A DNA stretch of 64,000 nucleotides from Psychromonas algarum (GTDB lineage Bacteria; Pseudomonadota; Gammaproteobacteria; Enterobacterales; Psychromonadaceae): contig NZ_SNUW01000003.1 of assembly GCF_004376845.1 (NCBI RefSeq), positions 294,259 through 358,258 on the forward strand. The letters run 5' to 3'. The first letter of the stretch is position 1. Each line of letters begins with the position of its first letter. The translations under genes were made by a program, and so were the position numbers. This document shows positions 10,548 through 20,496 of this stretch, in pieces. Below the pieces are notes generated by a model. It did no database searches. It was not told where the DNA came from and saw only the letters and a program-made list of their open reading frames with translations.

Positions 10548-10600
10548 ATAGATTGATTCCATTCATATAAAATTAAGAGAGTGCATTATCGAACCCTATT

Positions 10601-10618
10601 ATGACATTTATATTACAG
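10601..10618 (-). promoter_or_regulatory. Pho box upstream of phoB
   Basis: The minus strand reads CTGTAATATAAATGTCAT. It matches the PhoB consensus (CTGTCAT, four AT-rich bases, CTGTCA) at about 16 of 18 positions and is placed 53 bases before the phoB start. This matches known PhoB autoregulation in relatives. Confidence 0.75.
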
Positions 10619-10759
10619 ATATAAACAAACCGTCATAAAAGTTACCTGTTTTTTTAATCTCAAAAAAATCATCTTCTTTATACGATTTGCTTAAAATTCC
10701 TTTACACTGCTAACATTAATCAAATTCATTCAATTCGGCTATTTGAAAAAGGGTCTTTC

Positions 10760-11668
10760 ATGTTTTTTAAAAATCTACAAGTTTATCGCTTTACACGTCC
10801 TATGGAACAAGATGACAACACATTAGAAAGTAACCTAGAAGAGTTTAAATTTAAACCTTGTGGCAGTCAGGATATATCAAAATTAGGCTGGGTTTTTCCA
10901 ATGGGGAAAAGTGGTAGCATGTACACGCATATCCATCAAAAACAAATTCTAATTTGCCTTAAGAAAGAAGAAAAAATGTTACCTGCAGGTGTCATTAAAG
11001 ATCAACTTAATGAACGTGTTGAAGCTATTGAATTAGAGCAAGGTAGAGCACTTAAGAAAAAAGAAAAAGATAGTTTAAAAGATGACATCATCATGCAATT
11101 ATTACCACGCGCTTTTAGCCGTACATCGCAAACATTTGCATGGATTGATAACGAAACAAATATGCTATACGTTGATTGCTCCTCTGCACGTAAAGCTGAA
11201 GAATTAATCTCATTATTACGTAAAACATTAGGTAGCTTGCCTGTTGTACCCGTGCAACTGCAAAATCAAACTGACGTTGTCATGACTGATTGGTTAGTAG
11301 AAGGAAATATTCCAGCTAACTTCAAACTAGAAGACGAAGCTGAGCTTTGTTCTGCATTAGAAGGTGGCGGTATTATTCTTTGCAAACAACAAGACCTATT
11401 ATCAGAAGAAATAAAAATTCACTTAAGCTCAGATAAGTTTGTAACAAAATTAGCACTGAATTGGGCTGATAGTATTTCTTTTGTTATCGGTGAAGAGTTT
11501 GCGTTAAAACGCCTTAAGTTTTCAGACGTATTACAAGAACAAAATGAACATATTGAAGCAGATGATTTTGCGGCACGTTTTGATGCGGACTTTATATTGA
11601 TGACCGGAGAAGTAAAACAGTTGGTTCCCTCGCTAGTTGAACTATTTGGCGGCGAGCAAACACTTTAA
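10760..11668 (+). CDS. rdgC: Recombination-associated protein RdgC
   Basis: 302 aa (E. coli 303). Starts MFFKNLQVYRF and carries the RdgC signatures LGWVFPMGKSG, ILICLKKEEKMLPAGVI and VDCSSARKAEELISLLRK. RdgC forms a dimeric ring on duplex DNA and restrains RecA. A ribosome site (AAAGGG) precedes the ATG. Monocistronic with its own terminator; divergent from phoB. Confidence 0.95.
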   Translation: MFFKNLQVYRFTRPMEQDDNTLESNLEEFKFKPCGSQDISKLGWVFPMGKSGSMYTHIHQKQILICLKKEEKMLPAGVIKDQLNERVEAIELEQGRALKKKEKDSLKDDIIMQLLPRAFSRTSQTFAWIDNETNMLYVDCSSARKAEELISLLRKTLGSLPVVPVQLQNQTDVVMTDWLVEGNIPANFKLEDEAELCSALEGGGIILCKQQDLLSEEIKIHLSSDKFVTKLALNWADSISFVIGEEFALKRLKFSDVLQEQNEHIEADDFAARFDADFILMTGEVKQLVPSLVELFGGEQTL

Positions 11669-11684
11669 TAGGTCATCAAACCTC

Positions 11685-11723
11685 AAGCCCAGCTTGTATT
11701 ACTTATTACAGTTGGGCTTTTTT
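11685..11723 (+). terminator. Terminator of rdgC
   Basis: AAGCCCA pairs with TGGGCTT across a longer loop that can extend the stem (GTA/TAC), followed by six T. Confidence 0.75.
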
Positions 11724-11778
11724 GGGGCATTTCAGACTTTAAAAATTCCTTTATATTTTGCTTTCATATACCCCCTTT

Positions 11779-12783
11779 TCACCTACCTCCTAGAGTAATT
11801 GATGATATACGAGGCATTATTTTATGAAAAAGTTTAGCAAAAAATATAGACAAAAAAACCGTAATAACAGGTGCCAAGAACCAGTAAATATAATATGGAA
11901 TATCAACAGGTATCTTTTTAAAAGCAATCCATAAAAGTAATATTATTGGTCCATGTACAAGAAAGGTAAAAAAACTATTGGCGCTGTTTTTATATAAAAA
12001 CACATTTAGTTTTGTATTTATGATTAATGACATTAATGGCCAAACTAAAAATGGCGATAATAATCTAAATACCTCTATATTTTGAATATTAAATAAAACA
12101 ATTGCCAAGCAATATAAGATAAATAACAAAAGTAGTAACTTTGCATATTTATCTAAATAGGTTAGAGACCAACCTTGTGTAGCTGCTAACCCTCCAATAT
12201 AAAAGCTTACTAACATAGTATTTCTCAGAATCAATGAGCCATCAAAATTAAAATAATAAACAATCAATACAATAATCAATCCCAAATATGGAATGCGCTT
12301 CAATAATAGCCCCAATATAGGTGCTAATAGTGATACAGCAAATAAATCTCTAAGAAAATTAAGAGGATAGTTTGCAGGGGTACTAAAAAGTCCAGTTAAA
12401 GCATTCGTCCAATTTAGTAGATTAAATGGATAAAGCTCAACTGAAAAATCGTGCGATAGAAAGTTAAATTTTTGTGATAAATAAATAGCGATAACAAATG
12501 GGATGTTCCAAATAACAAGTGGTATAAATATAGACTTTGATTTATTAAGTAATAATTGAAAAGGTTGTAGATAAAGGCTAGATTTAAACAATAAAAAACC
12601 AGAAATAACAGTTAACATTGGAACTGTTGACCTAAAAACACCATGAGAGAAAAATGCTTTGATAAAATCAAATAAAGTACTTAATTCATTTAATGGCTGA
12701 GATGGTGGTAAATGAAGAATAATAATACCAATAACCATGAAATACCTTGTAGACCATATTCGCTCACTTATTTTTCTATTCAA
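11779..12783 (-). CDS. Acyltransferase family membrane protein
   Basis: 334 aa with about ten hydrophobic segments and the N-terminal layout of family 3 acyltransferases (IIILHLPPSQP near the first helix; FSHGVFRSTVPMLTVISGFLLFKS). Such proteins transfer acyl groups to surface sugars or peptidoglycan; the substrate here cannot be told. The start is TTG at 12783, preceded by GGAG at 6 bases. It stands alone between core genes with AT-rich flanks on both sides, so acquisition is possible. Confidence 0.7.
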   Translation of the reverse strand: MNRKISERIWSTRYFMVIGIIILHLPPSQPLNELSTLFDFIKAFFSHGVFRSTVPMLTVISGFLLFKSSLYLQPFQLLLNKSKSIFIPLVIWNIPFVIAIYLSQKFNFLSHDFSVELYPFNLLNWTNALTGLFSTPANYPLNFLRDLFAVSLLAPILGLLLKRIPYLGLIIVLIVYYFNFDGSLILRNTMLVSFYIGGLAATQGWSLTYLDKYAKLLLLLFILYCLAIVLFNIQNIEVFRLLSPFLVWPLMSLIINTKLNVFLYKNSANSFFTFLVHGPIILLLWIAFKKIPVDIPYYIYWFLAPVITVFLSIFFAKLFHKIMPRISSITLGGR

Positions 12784-13205
12784 AATTTTCTCCAGAAATC
12801 ACTAAGTGTTTAAACACAATACATCAAAAAAACATAAAAACAAAGTTCAGGGCAATACCTCCCTAGGTGATTTTAAATTAAAATGCTGTTAATCAATATT
12901 AGGACGGGACGAATACTTCTTAATTTAACAACCAAACAAGGGGGAACACTATAATTTTTAACCCTTCAATCAACAGTTCTACTTCTATTTTTAGATTATT
13001 TTATTAAATAATTGTATCTTTAAACTTTTCAAGTTAGGTGCTTCCCTCCCCCTCTATTTAATTCAGCTAAATAGCCCAATATTTATAAATCTAATCATCC
13101 ATTAAAAATATTTATTTATTATTTTCAATCAATGATCCTCAGTTAAATTATCTGGTAGAATTATCACTAGCTATCCTCCCCTTTTTATCTATATAGAGTG
13201 AACAC
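12784..13205. other. Intergenic region before purT
   Basis: About 420 bases, AT-rich. It must carry the promoters of the divergent acyltransferase and purT genes. I see no convincing gene, RNA or PurR-type palindrome. An AGAGTG site sits just before the purT ATG. Confidence 0.5.
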
Positions 13206-14396
13206 ATGACGGTTTCAATTTTAGGTACGGCAACATCAAACAGCGCGACTAAAGCATTATTATTAGGCTCAGGTGAATTAGGAAAAGAAGTTGCGATCGA
13301 GCTGCAACGTTTTGGTATTGAAGTGATTGCAGCGGACAGTTACGTAAATGCACCTGCAATGCAAATAGCACACCGTTCACACGTGGTTAGCATGCTTGAT
13401 GGGCAACGCTTAGAAGAAATTATCCGCTTAGAAAAACCAGACTTCATCATTCCTGAAGTAGAAGCGATTGCAACCGATACATTATTAGCATTAGAAGCTG
13501 ATGGATTTAATGTTGTACCAAGTGCACGAGCAACTAAACTAACGATGGATAGAGAAGGTATCCGTCGCTTAGCAGCCGAAACATTAGGGGTAACAACCTC
13601 TCCTTATATTTTTGCTGATACTAAAGAAGAGTATTTACAAGCAGTAAAAGAGATTGGTCAACCTTGTGTCATTAAGCCAGTGATGAGCAGTTCAGGTAAA
13701 GGTCAGAGTGTTGTAAAAACTGATGCTGATTTAGATCATTCATGGACTTATTCTCAAGAAGGTGGCCGCACAGGCGAAGGCCGAATTATTATTGAAGGTT
13801 TTGTACCATTTGATTATGAGATTACCTTATTAACAGTCAGTGCAATAGATGGGATTCATTTCTGTGCACCTATCGGACATCGCCAAGAAGATGGTGATTA
13901 CCGCGAATCATGGCAACCACAAGTAATGTCAGATAAAGCATTACAGCAAGCTCAAGAGATAGCAACAAAAGTGGTGACAGAGCTTGGTGGATTTGGTCTA
14001 TTTGGCATGGAATTTTTTGTTAAAGGTGATCAAGTTTATTTTAGTGAAGTTTCACCTCGCCCACATGACACTGGTTTAGTTACACTTATTTCTCAAGATC
14101 TATCAGAGTTTGCATTACATGTGCGTGCCATTTTAGGCTTCCCAATTGGTGAAATAACACAATTCGGCCCTTCTGCTTCTAGCGTTATTCTAGGCAATGG
14201 GGTATCACAAGACCTTAAATTTGAGAATGTTGCAACTGCTTTAGGGAAAGTCACAGGATCGCAAATTCGTTTATTTGCTAAACCTAATATCAATGGCGGG
14301 CGTCGTTTAGGTGTGGCTATCACTCGTGGTGAAAGTATTGAACAAGCAGTTAACAATGCAAAATCAGTGAGTAACACAGTTAATATCATCTATTAA
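13206..14396 (+). CDS. purT: Formate-dependent phosphoribosylglycinamide formyltransferase 2 (PurT)
   Basis: ATP-grasp enzyme that converts GAR, formate and ATP to formyl-GAR in purine synthesis. Visible: N-terminal [31 protein letters not shown]-grasp glycine-rich segment [29 protein letters not shown] and [25 protein letters not shown] split over residues about 265-290. 396 aa (E. coli 392). PurT uses formate released by PurU, which is also encoded in this window. Confidence 0.95.
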   Translation: MTVSILGTATSNSATKALLLGSGELGKEVAIELQRFGIEVIAADSYVNAPAMQIAHRSHVVSMLDGQRLEEIIRLEKPDFIIPEVEAIATDTLLALEADGFNVVPSARATKLTMDREGIRRLAAETLGVTTSPYIFADTKEEYLQAVKEIGQPCVIKPVMSSSGKGQSVVKTDADLDHSWTYSQEGGRTGEGRIIIEGFVPFDYEITLLTVSAIDGIHFCAPIGHRQEDGDYRESWQPQVMSDKALQQAQEIATKVVTELGGFGLFGMEFFVKGDQVYFSEVSPRPHDTGLVTLISQDLSEFALHVRAILGFPIGEITQFGPSASSVILGNGVSQDLKFENVATALGKVTGSQIRLFAKPNINGGRRLGVAITRGESIEQAVNNAKSVSNTVNIIY

Positions 14397-14462
14397 TTAA
14401 GCGTTTATATTCATTCGCTAAACCTTAGATATAATAGATCTCCTTCTTCTACAATATTTATC

Positions 14463-14497
14463 AAGGCAATATCATCACATTGATATTGCCTTTTTTT
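14463..14497 (+). terminator. Terminator of purT
   Basis: A 12-bp perfect stem (AAGGCAATATCA/TGATATTGCCTT), 6-base loop, T-run. Confidence 0.9.
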
Positions 14498-14597
14498 ATT
14501 ACGTGAAAAACAAAACCACCAAAACTGCTTGCTAAACAAACACAAAAAATAAGCATAAAATTCAAATTAAGCTTGATAAGTAATCAAAATAATACTA

Positions 14598-14613
14598 CTG
14601 TTGTTTTACACAG
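14598..14613 (+). promoter_or_regulatory. LexA (SOS) box
   Basis: CTGTTGTTTTACACAG is an exact CTGT-N8-ACAG LexA operator, 24 bases before the ATG of the sulA-like gene. Confidence 0.88.
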
Positions 14614-14637
14614 TGTTTATTTATACAGGTTATTATT

Positions 14638-15054
14638 ATGATATCGACATTAATCAAAACAACACAAACTAACTCATATGTATTACCGAATTATGATCTT
14701 AAAACAGCAAAAGCAAACTCATTAGTTAATGTGCACTATCAACAAAATGATTATCAGGCATTATTAGCTCAATTACAGAATGGGAATGATCAAGGTTGGA
14801 TTTTATTTTTAGCACCTCCAGGTAAACCAAATACGCAATTCTTTCAACAAGCAGGCATTAATAAAAATAGAGTATTAATGATTGATTCAAATAAAGTAAA
14901 CGATAATTTAGCGCTATTATCTACACTATTACAGAGTAACAATTACTGTACTGTTGTGACTTGGGTAAATGAACTATCAGAAGAAGCACGCTCTCTAATT
15001 GAGAAAGATGCAGAATCAACGAATACTAGTTGTTTTATTTACTGCAAGCACTAA
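14638..15054 (+). CDS. sulA: SulA-like SOS cell division inhibitor
   Basis: 138 aa. The central part (GWILFLAPPGKPNTQFFQQAGINKNRVLMID in segments, then a CTVVTW strand) follows the SulA/RecA-like layout: a WxLxLAPP motif and an aromatic-rich loop before a hydrophobic strand. SulA binds FtsZ and blocks division after DNA damage. The exact LexA operator upstream supports the role. The sequence is divergent from the enterobacterial protein, so the call leans on both motif and operator. Confidence 0.8.
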   Translation: MISTLIKTTQTNSYVLPNYDLKTAKANSLVNVHYQQNDYQALLAQLQNGNDQGWILFLAPPGKPNTQFFQQAGINKNRVLMIDSNKVNDNLALLSTLLQSNNYCTVVTWVNELSEEARSLIEKDAESTNTSCFIYCKH

Positions 15055-15193
15055 ACACATCGATATTAAGTTTATGCAGCATTTTAAGAGATTGTAATAA
15101 AAAATGTATTCATCTTATTTAATTACTAACAAAACTACATTTTTATTTTGAACACTAGTTAACGAGGAATATATACTATGCTATTACTTAATT

Positions 15194-15352
15194 ATGTTAA
15201 TTAAGAAAATGATAATGAGAAACATAATAATAAGTTTACTTAGTACTTTTGCAGGTATTAAACAAAATCGATTACTACAAAATAAACTGTATCGACTCCT
15301 CGAAGAAGAAAATTTAACCTCTTCAATTGAAAATCCTTGTACCGTTCTTTAA
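15194..15352 (+). CDS. Possible small protein (52 aa) downstream of sulA
   Basis: A small open frame: hydrophobic and basic N-terminus (MLIKKMIMRNIIISLLSTF), then a charged helix NKLYRLLEEENLTSS. A strong GAGGAA site at 15164-15169 precedes an out-of-frame ATG at 15178 that encodes only 8 residues and stops at 15202, overlapping this start. This may be a leader peptide with coupled translation, or a chance arrangement. No family recognised. In-frame ATGs at 15209 and 15215 are alternative starts. Confidence 0.35.
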   Translation: MLIKKMIMRNIIISLLSTFAGIKQNRLLQNKLYRLLEEENLTSSIENPCTVL

Positions 15353-15723
15353 TTTAGGAAGGGTAAATAAATAATTGAAAAATGTTAGTACTAATACTTT
15401 CAAGCACCATTTCAACACAAGTACTCTATGTCATGAAAAGCAGCTTCTGCACCATAACTGCTTATTCTTTTCCAAATAGCTGAATTATCAGTAAACAACT
15501 ACACCGTTTTTATATCGCCTCAAAGCTCAAAATAATCACATTAAATAACTTATCTATTTCACTTATTAAAACAATCTGCTCCTTATTAGAAATTTCACAT
15601 AGGAAACAAATGTTCACGTTGATTTTCACCTGAGTTGAATTGTTTTTTCAGCACAAAATTTAGGTGAAAATATTTAATGTTATTTGTATAAGTGAATTTT
15701 CTGAATCAGATCTTAAAAATTAA
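15353..15723. other. Intergenic region
   Basis: About 370 bases of AT-rich sequence between the sulA side and the terminator of the CstA-family gene. I see no supported gene or RNA. Confidence 0.4.
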
Positions 15724-15751
15724 AAAACCAATCTAATTTTAGATTGGTTTT
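15724..15751 (-). terminator. Terminator of the CstA-family gene
   Basis: 13-bp perfect stem (AAAACCAATCTAA/TTAGATTGGTTTT) with a 2-base loop; U-rich on the minus strand. Confidence 0.82.
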
Positions 15752-15785
15752 ATATTGGGTACTTATTGATCACAGCATTAAAAGG

Positions 15786-17276
15786 TTAACTTTTTTGTAC
15801 TGCAATACCATCATCATCTAAGCGTTCACCCTGTTCATTAATAAACTGTGTATTTTTAGATTTATGAATAACATAAACAGTAATAGTCACCATAGCTAAT
15901 ACTCCAATAATAGTTGAAGTATGCATTGCTAAACCAAACCCTAATGTTGCATTATTTAATATAAAAGTAATAACAACTGTGGTCATAAACATAGCTGGTA
16001 CCGTTGAAATCCAATGGAATTTATTATGGCGTACAAGATAAGCTGTTGCTGTCCATAACATCATTACTGCTGTTGTTTGATTAGCAAACCCAAAATAACG
16101 CCAGATTATGCCAAAATCAACTTGCGTTAAAATAGCGCCCAGAAGAAACAAAGGTAATGCCATAAATAAGCGATTGCGCATCGTTTTTTGTTCCATATTA
16201 AAATACTCGGCTAAAATTAAACGACTTGAACGAAATGCCGTATCCCCCGAAGTGATCGGTAAAATAACCACACCTAAAAAGGCAAGAATACCGCCAAATA
16301 CACCTAATAAACCAAATGATGCCCCATACACAACTGCACCCGGACCACCCGTTACAATAGCATCAGATAATGAGCCAACAGAACCAAAGAATGATAATGC
16401 AATTGCACACCAGATAAGAGCAATAACACCTTCACCGATCATCGCACCATAAAAGACAAAACGTCCATTACCTTCATTTTCAAGGCAACGAGCCATTAAT
16501 GGTGATTGTGTTGCATGAAATCCAGAAATAGCACCGCAAGCAATGGTAATAAACAATGCAGGCCATAACGGTAAGTCATTTGGATTCATGTTCGTGAACA
16601 TTTGACTCATTTCATAATCACCTAACAAAGTATGATCACTTGAGAAAACCACTGCAGCGATTAATCCTACAGACATGAAAATTAATAACGCACCAAAAAA
16701 CGGATAAAAACGACCGATAATTTTATCTACAGGTACGATAGTTGCGACAATATAATAAGCAAAAATAATTGCCACCATCGACATCAACGATACCGTTATG
16801 TTGGTTTGCTCATTGATTAAATTAGTTAGCATGCCAGCAGGTGCTGATACAAAGACAACACCAACCAGTAGTAATAACACTAAAGCAAATATATTCATGA
16901 AGTGCTTAGCATTATTACCTAAGTATTTACCTGTGATCGATGGTACAGAGGCCCCACCATTTCGTACTGATAACATGCCAGAGAAATAGTCATGTACGCC
17001 ACCAGCAAAGATGCAGCCAAAAACAATCCATAACATAGCTGCAGGACCGTATAAAGCCCCCATAATAGGACCAAAGATAGGTCCTACACCGGCAATATTA
17101 AGTAATTGAACTAAGTAAACTTTGGGAGTAGACATTGCTACGTAATCAACACCATCATGCTTTTCATAAGCAGGAGTTGTTCGATGATTTTTAATGCCAA
17201 ATACTTTCTCTACAAAACGTCCATAAATAAAGTAACCACCAAGTAGCAGTGCCAAACAAAATAAAAACCAAAGCAT
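15786..17276 (-). CDS. CstA-family carbon starvation / pyruvate transporter
   Basis: 496 aa, polytopic membrane protein with about 13-14 helices. CstA family motifs: HDGVDYVAMSTPKVYLVQLLNIAGVGPIFGPIMG region (18-60 in pieces), GGVHDYFSGMLS, CGAISGFHATQSPLMARCLE and PITSGDTAFRSSRL. It is the short type (about 500 aa against 700 for E. coli CstA/BtsT). BtsT of E. coli is a pyruvate/H+ symporter controlled by BtsSR, and a BtsSR-like pair lies directly upstream here, so pyruvate is the likely substrate. AAAGGA ribosome site before the ATG. Confidence 0.87.
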   Translation of the reverse strand: MLWFLFCLALLLGGYFIYGRFVEKVFGIKNHRTTPAYEKHDGVDYVAMSTPKVYLVQLLNIAGVGPIFGPIMGALYGPAAMLWIVFGCIFAGGVHDYFSGMLSVRNGGASVPSITGKYLGNNAKHFMNIFALVLLLLVGVVFVSAPAGMLTNLINEQTNITVSLMSMVAIIFAYYIVATIVPVDKIIGRFYPFFGALLIFMSVGLIAAVVFSSDHTLLGDYEMSQMFTNMNPNDLPLWPALFITIACGAISGFHATQSPLMARCLENEGNGRFVFYGAMIGEGVIALIWCAIALSFFGSVGSLSDAIVTGGPGAVVYGASFGLLGVFGGILAFLGVVILPITSGDTAFRSSRLILAEYFNMEQKTMRNRLFMALPLFLLGAILTQVDFGIIWRYFGFANQTTAVMMLWTATAYLVRHNKFHWISTVPAMFMTTVVITFILNNATLGFGLAMHTSTIIGVLAMVTITVYVIHKSKNTQFINEQGERLDDDGIAVQKS

Positions 17277-17411
17277 GATTAAATCCTTTTAAATAATAAA
17301 TTAGAGGATTGCACTATAAAGTTTTGATTTTAAATCGCAGTTGATAATTAATTGAGTGGTCGGATAAGCATTTAAACGGTCGATATTACTTTTAAGTGGT
17401 TTTAAACATAA

Positions 17412-17447
17412 GTAACCTCAGTTCCATTCGTCAGAACTGAGGTTCTG
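17412..17447 (-). terminator. Hairpin after the btsR-like gene
   Basis: AACCTCAGTTC pairs with GAACTGAGGTT (about 11 bp, 9-base loop). The U-tail is weak, so it may be a partial terminator between btsR and the transporter gene. Confidence 0.55.
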
Positions 17448-17453
17448 TAGTCA

Positions 17454-18197
17454 TCAGCTAATAAGTCCAAAGCGGTCTTTTATCAGCTTTAAATAACGAC
17501 GACTGACAGGAGCATGGTGTAATGAACGAGTAATAATTTCAGCAGATCCATTATCCAATAACTTAATTTCACGAATACAGGTTGGATTAATTAAGTACTG
17601 ACGATGACAACGTATCAACTCAGTTTTCTCTTCTAATATTTTTAATGACAAGCTAGCCGTAAATTTATCTGAATCGGTTAATAGGTGTACGCCTGTTTGC
17701 TCAGACATCGCTATCTCAATTTTATTGGGTTCTAATAACAAGATCCGATTAAAACCGGAACAAGGGATCAACTCTAATTTATGATTTAAAACAGGAGAAT
17801 AATCTATTTTTTCAGTCTGCTGTATTTTATCAAGCTCAAGACTTGATTTAATCCGTGCGAGTGTTTTATGCAAACGTTGGCTTTCTACCGGTTTTAATAA
17901 ATAATCAAAAGCATTATCTTCAAATGCTTTTACTGCATATTCATCATAAGCTGTTACAAAAACAACTTTCGGCATATTATCAGGATCAAGCATACTTAAC
18001 AGTTCAAGCCCAGTTACCTGCGGCATATGAATATCTAAAAAGACCACATCAGGTTTTAAACTATGAATTGCTTTTAATCCCTCAATCGCATTAGCGCATT
18101 GAGCAATAACCTCTACTAATTTAGTCTCTTCAAGTAATTCGTTAAGTTCTTCACGTGCGTAATGTTCATCATCAATAATAATTACTTTAAACATCAT
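17454..18197 (-). CDS. btsR: LytTR response regulator, BtsR-like
   Basis: 247 aa. Receiver domain with acidic patch IIDDE and phosphoacceptor in VVFLDIHMPQVTG, K in LLKPVESQRL; C-terminal LytTR DNA-binding domain (about 145-245) with IRCHRQYLINPTCIREI. Its ATG overlaps the stop of the sensor gene (ATGA), so translation is coupled. BtsR activates btsT in E. coli; the transporter gene follows 177 bases downstream on the same strand. Confidence 0.88.
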   Translation of the reverse strand: MMFKVIIIDDEHYAREELNELLEETKLVEVIAQCANAIEGLKAIHSLKPDVVFLDIHMPQVTGLELLSMLDPDNMPKVVFVTAYDEYAVKAFEDNAFDYLLKPVESQRLHKTLARIKSSLELDKIQQTEKIDYSPVLNHKLELIPCSGFNRILLLEPNKIEIAMSEQTGVHLLTDSDKFTASLSLKILEEKTELIRCHRQYLINPTCIREIKLLDNGSAEIITRSLHHAPVSRRYLKLIKDRFGLIS

Positions 18198-19888
18198 TTA
18201 GCCTGCTGATTAATAAGAGGAAAAGAAATCATGGCTTTGGTATATATTCCTGTTTTACAACTCATAACCAAACCATATTGAGGGCCATATTTATTTTTAA
18301 GACGCTTATCTACAATCTGTAATCCAAGGCCAATATTTTTTCCATCTTTACAATAATTACCTGCATTATCGATCACCTCCAAAATAACTAAGGTTTCTTT
18401 ATTCGTTTTTGAAAAGTACCCATTAATGTTAATTTCACCTTTCTCTAATAACGTTGATGTCCCATGTTTTATCGCATTCTCAATGAGAGGCTGTAAAGTA
18501 AAAGTAGGAATATTTAATACTAATAAATGCTCATCAATATTTATATCAACACATAAACGTTCTTCAAAACGCGCTAACTCAATTTGCAAATAAGCTTGAA
18601 CATGATCCAGTTCTTCTTGCACAGTCACTTGTTCAATATTTTGCTTTAAATTACTCCTAAAAAACTGCGATAAATGTTGGATCAGCTTTCTGGCTTTATG
18701 TGGATCTTTTCGTGTCACAGCACTAATTGTATTTAATGTATTAAATAAAAAGTGTGGGTTAACTTGAGCGTGTAATAAACGGATTTCAGATTGATTTAAT
18801 AAATTCTGCTGTTGTATATAACGGCCAGCTAAAATTTGATTAGAGAGTAATTTAGCTAACCCTTCGCCAAGGCTACGATTAAGTGTTGAGAATAACTTTT
18901 GTTTGGGCTCATAGAGTTTGATTGTACCTAATACACGACCATCCGCTTCTAACAATGGGATCACTAGCACAGAGCCTAATTTACAAGATGGGCTGATTGA
19001 ACACTGATAAGCCATTTCATAACCGTCTGCATACGTGATCTCTCCATGCTCAATCGCTTGTATTGTATAATCAGAAGAAATAACCGTTCCACAGACATGG
19101 TGATCATCTCCAACCCCAATAAATGCGAGTATTTTATCTCTATCAGTAATGGAAACAGCCCCAACACCTGTTTCTTGATAAATAATAGCAGCAATTTTTT
19201 TACAACTTACGGCATTAAACCCCTGACTAAAAACGCCCACACTACGTTGTGCAATACGTAATGCTTTATTAGAAAAAGCAGTATAATTTTTTTCGAAAAT
19301 AGCTTTTTTATCTTGGATAATGCTCATGAACAATGCCGCGCCCACAGAATTAGCAAGTATCATAGGAATAGCAATCGATTGCACCAGTAACCAGGCTTGA
19401 TCAAAAGGTTTTGCCACTAATAAAATAATCAGCATCTGCATAATTTCTGCAAATAAAGTAATAGAAAGTACTACGCTTGGTTTAAAAATATTATCTATTT
19501 TTCCCTTACGTAAATAATATAGATGTAATAAACCACCAATTAGCCCTTCTGTTGTTGTTGAAATTGCACAGGCTATATCAGTAAAACCACCCATTGAATA
19601 ACGATGTAAACCACCAGTCAAACCCACAGCAAAACCAACTAAAGGACCTCCTAACAAGCCGCCCATAACAGCGCCAATAGCACGGGTATTCGCAATGGCA
19701 TTTTCAATGGATAAACCAAAATAAGTTCCCAAAATACAAAAAGAGCTAAACAGCACATAACAAGCGATACGGTGAGATTTTCGACCAGAAATAAAAGTAA
19801 GCGGAATGAATAAAGGTGTTTTACTTAGTAGATAAGCAATAACTAAATAAACACTAAGTTGCTGTAACAATAATAAAACTAAATCCAC
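18194..19888 (-). CDS. btsS: LytS-type sensor histidine kinase, BtsS-like
   Basis: 564 aa. N-terminal 5TM-LYT membrane module (about 1-190, with GAVMGGLLGGPLVGFAVGL in the middle), a GAF domain (about 225-345), then a His_kinase domain with the phosphoacceptor box LHAQVNPHFLFNTLNTIS and a HATPase (LQPLIENAIKHG, GLGLQIVDKRL). BtsS binds pyruvate in E. coli. It forms an operon with btsR (4-base overlap). Confidence 0.88.
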   Translation of the reverse strand: MDLVLLLLQQLSVYLVIAYLLSKTPLFIPLTFISGRKSHRIACYVLFSSFCILGTYFGLSIENAIANTRAIGAVMGGLLGGPLVGFAVGLTGGLHRYSMGGFTDIACAISTTTEGLIGGLLHLYYLRKGKIDNIFKPSVVLSITLFAEIMQMLIILLVAKPFDQAWLLVQSIAIPMILANSVGAALFMSIIQDKKAIFEKNYTAFSNKALRIAQRSVGVFSQGFNAVSCKKIAAIIYQETGVGAVSITDRDKILAFIGVGDDHHVCGTVISSDYTIQAIEHGEITYADGYEMAYQCSISPSCKLGSVLVIPLLEADGRVLGTIKLYEPKQKLFSTLNRSLGEGLAKLLSNQILAGRYIQQQNLLNQSEIRLLHAQVNPHFLFNTLNTISAVTRKDPHKARKLIQHLSQFFRSNLKQNIEQVTVQEELDHVQAYLQIELARFEERLCVDINIDEHLLVLNIPTFTLQPLIENAIKHGTSTLLEKGEININGYFSKTNKETLVILEVIDNAGNYCKDGKNIGLGLQIVDKRLKNKYGPQYGLVMSCKTGIYTKAMISFPLINQQAK

Positions 19889-20023
19889 AATAAGCCCTAA
19901 TAAAAACTTAAAGTGTAATATTACAGATTAATAAATTATAAAGAGGTGATATACATAACTTATTTGTCATTGAGATAATACTAATCACAATGACGCGTTA
20001 TTCTTTTTATATTGTTTAAAACA

Positions 20024-20067
20024 AAAGGCCTTTCAAAGCTAATAATTATTAACTTGGAAAGGCCTTT
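20024..20067 (-). terminator. Terminator of the apt-dnaX-ybaB operon
   Basis: AAAGGCCTTTC and GAAAGGCCTTT form an 11-bp stem with a loop that can pair further, with a U-rich tail on the minus strand. It lies 48 bases past the ybaB stop and closes the operon without recR. Confidence 0.8.
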
Positions 20068-20114
20068 GAAATCAGCTATAAAAATAGATTTAAAGCTATT
20101 TAGAAGCTGTTAAA

Positions 20115-20444
20115 CTAAAATGGCATTTTGAAACCTGGAGGTAAATCCATACCACCAGTTAATCCACTCATTTTACTTTTATTAACCTCTTCAACACGAC
20201 GAACTGCATCATTCATTGCCGCAGCAATTAAATCTTCAATCATCTCTTTATCATCTTCCATTAGGCTTGGATCAATTTCAACTTTACGTACGTTATGATT
20301 GCCTAATAATGTAATTTTAACTAAACCCGCACCAGATTCACCAACAACTTCAGTCTTGGCAATTTCTGCTTGTGCATTTTTCATATTCTCTTGCATTTCT
20401 TGGGCTTTTTTCATTAAATCGCCCATGCCGCCTTTGCTAAACAT
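20115..20444 (-). CDS. ybaB: YbaB/EbfC family nucleoid-associated protein
   Basis: 109 aa, starts [18 protein letters not shown] and carries [25 protein letters not shown], typical of YbaB. Homologues form dimers that bind DNA (nucleoid association). It is third in apt-dnaX-ybaB, 52 bases after dnaX. recR, which usually follows, is absent. Confidence 0.94.
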   Translation of the reverse strand: MFSKGGMGDLMKKAQEMQENMKNAQAEIAKTEVVGESGAGLVKITLLGNHNVRKVEIDPSLMEDDKEMIEDLIAAAMNDAVRRVEEVNKSKMSGLTGGMDLPPGFKMPF

Positions 20445-20496
20445 AATTTCTCTCTTATATAAGGACAGTTCTACTTTATTAATTATAATGCTCTAA

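Noticed and set aside
14093..14389. Minus-strand open frame inside purT
   Set aside because: It is an overlap of a strongly conserved gene with no independent evidence of coding.
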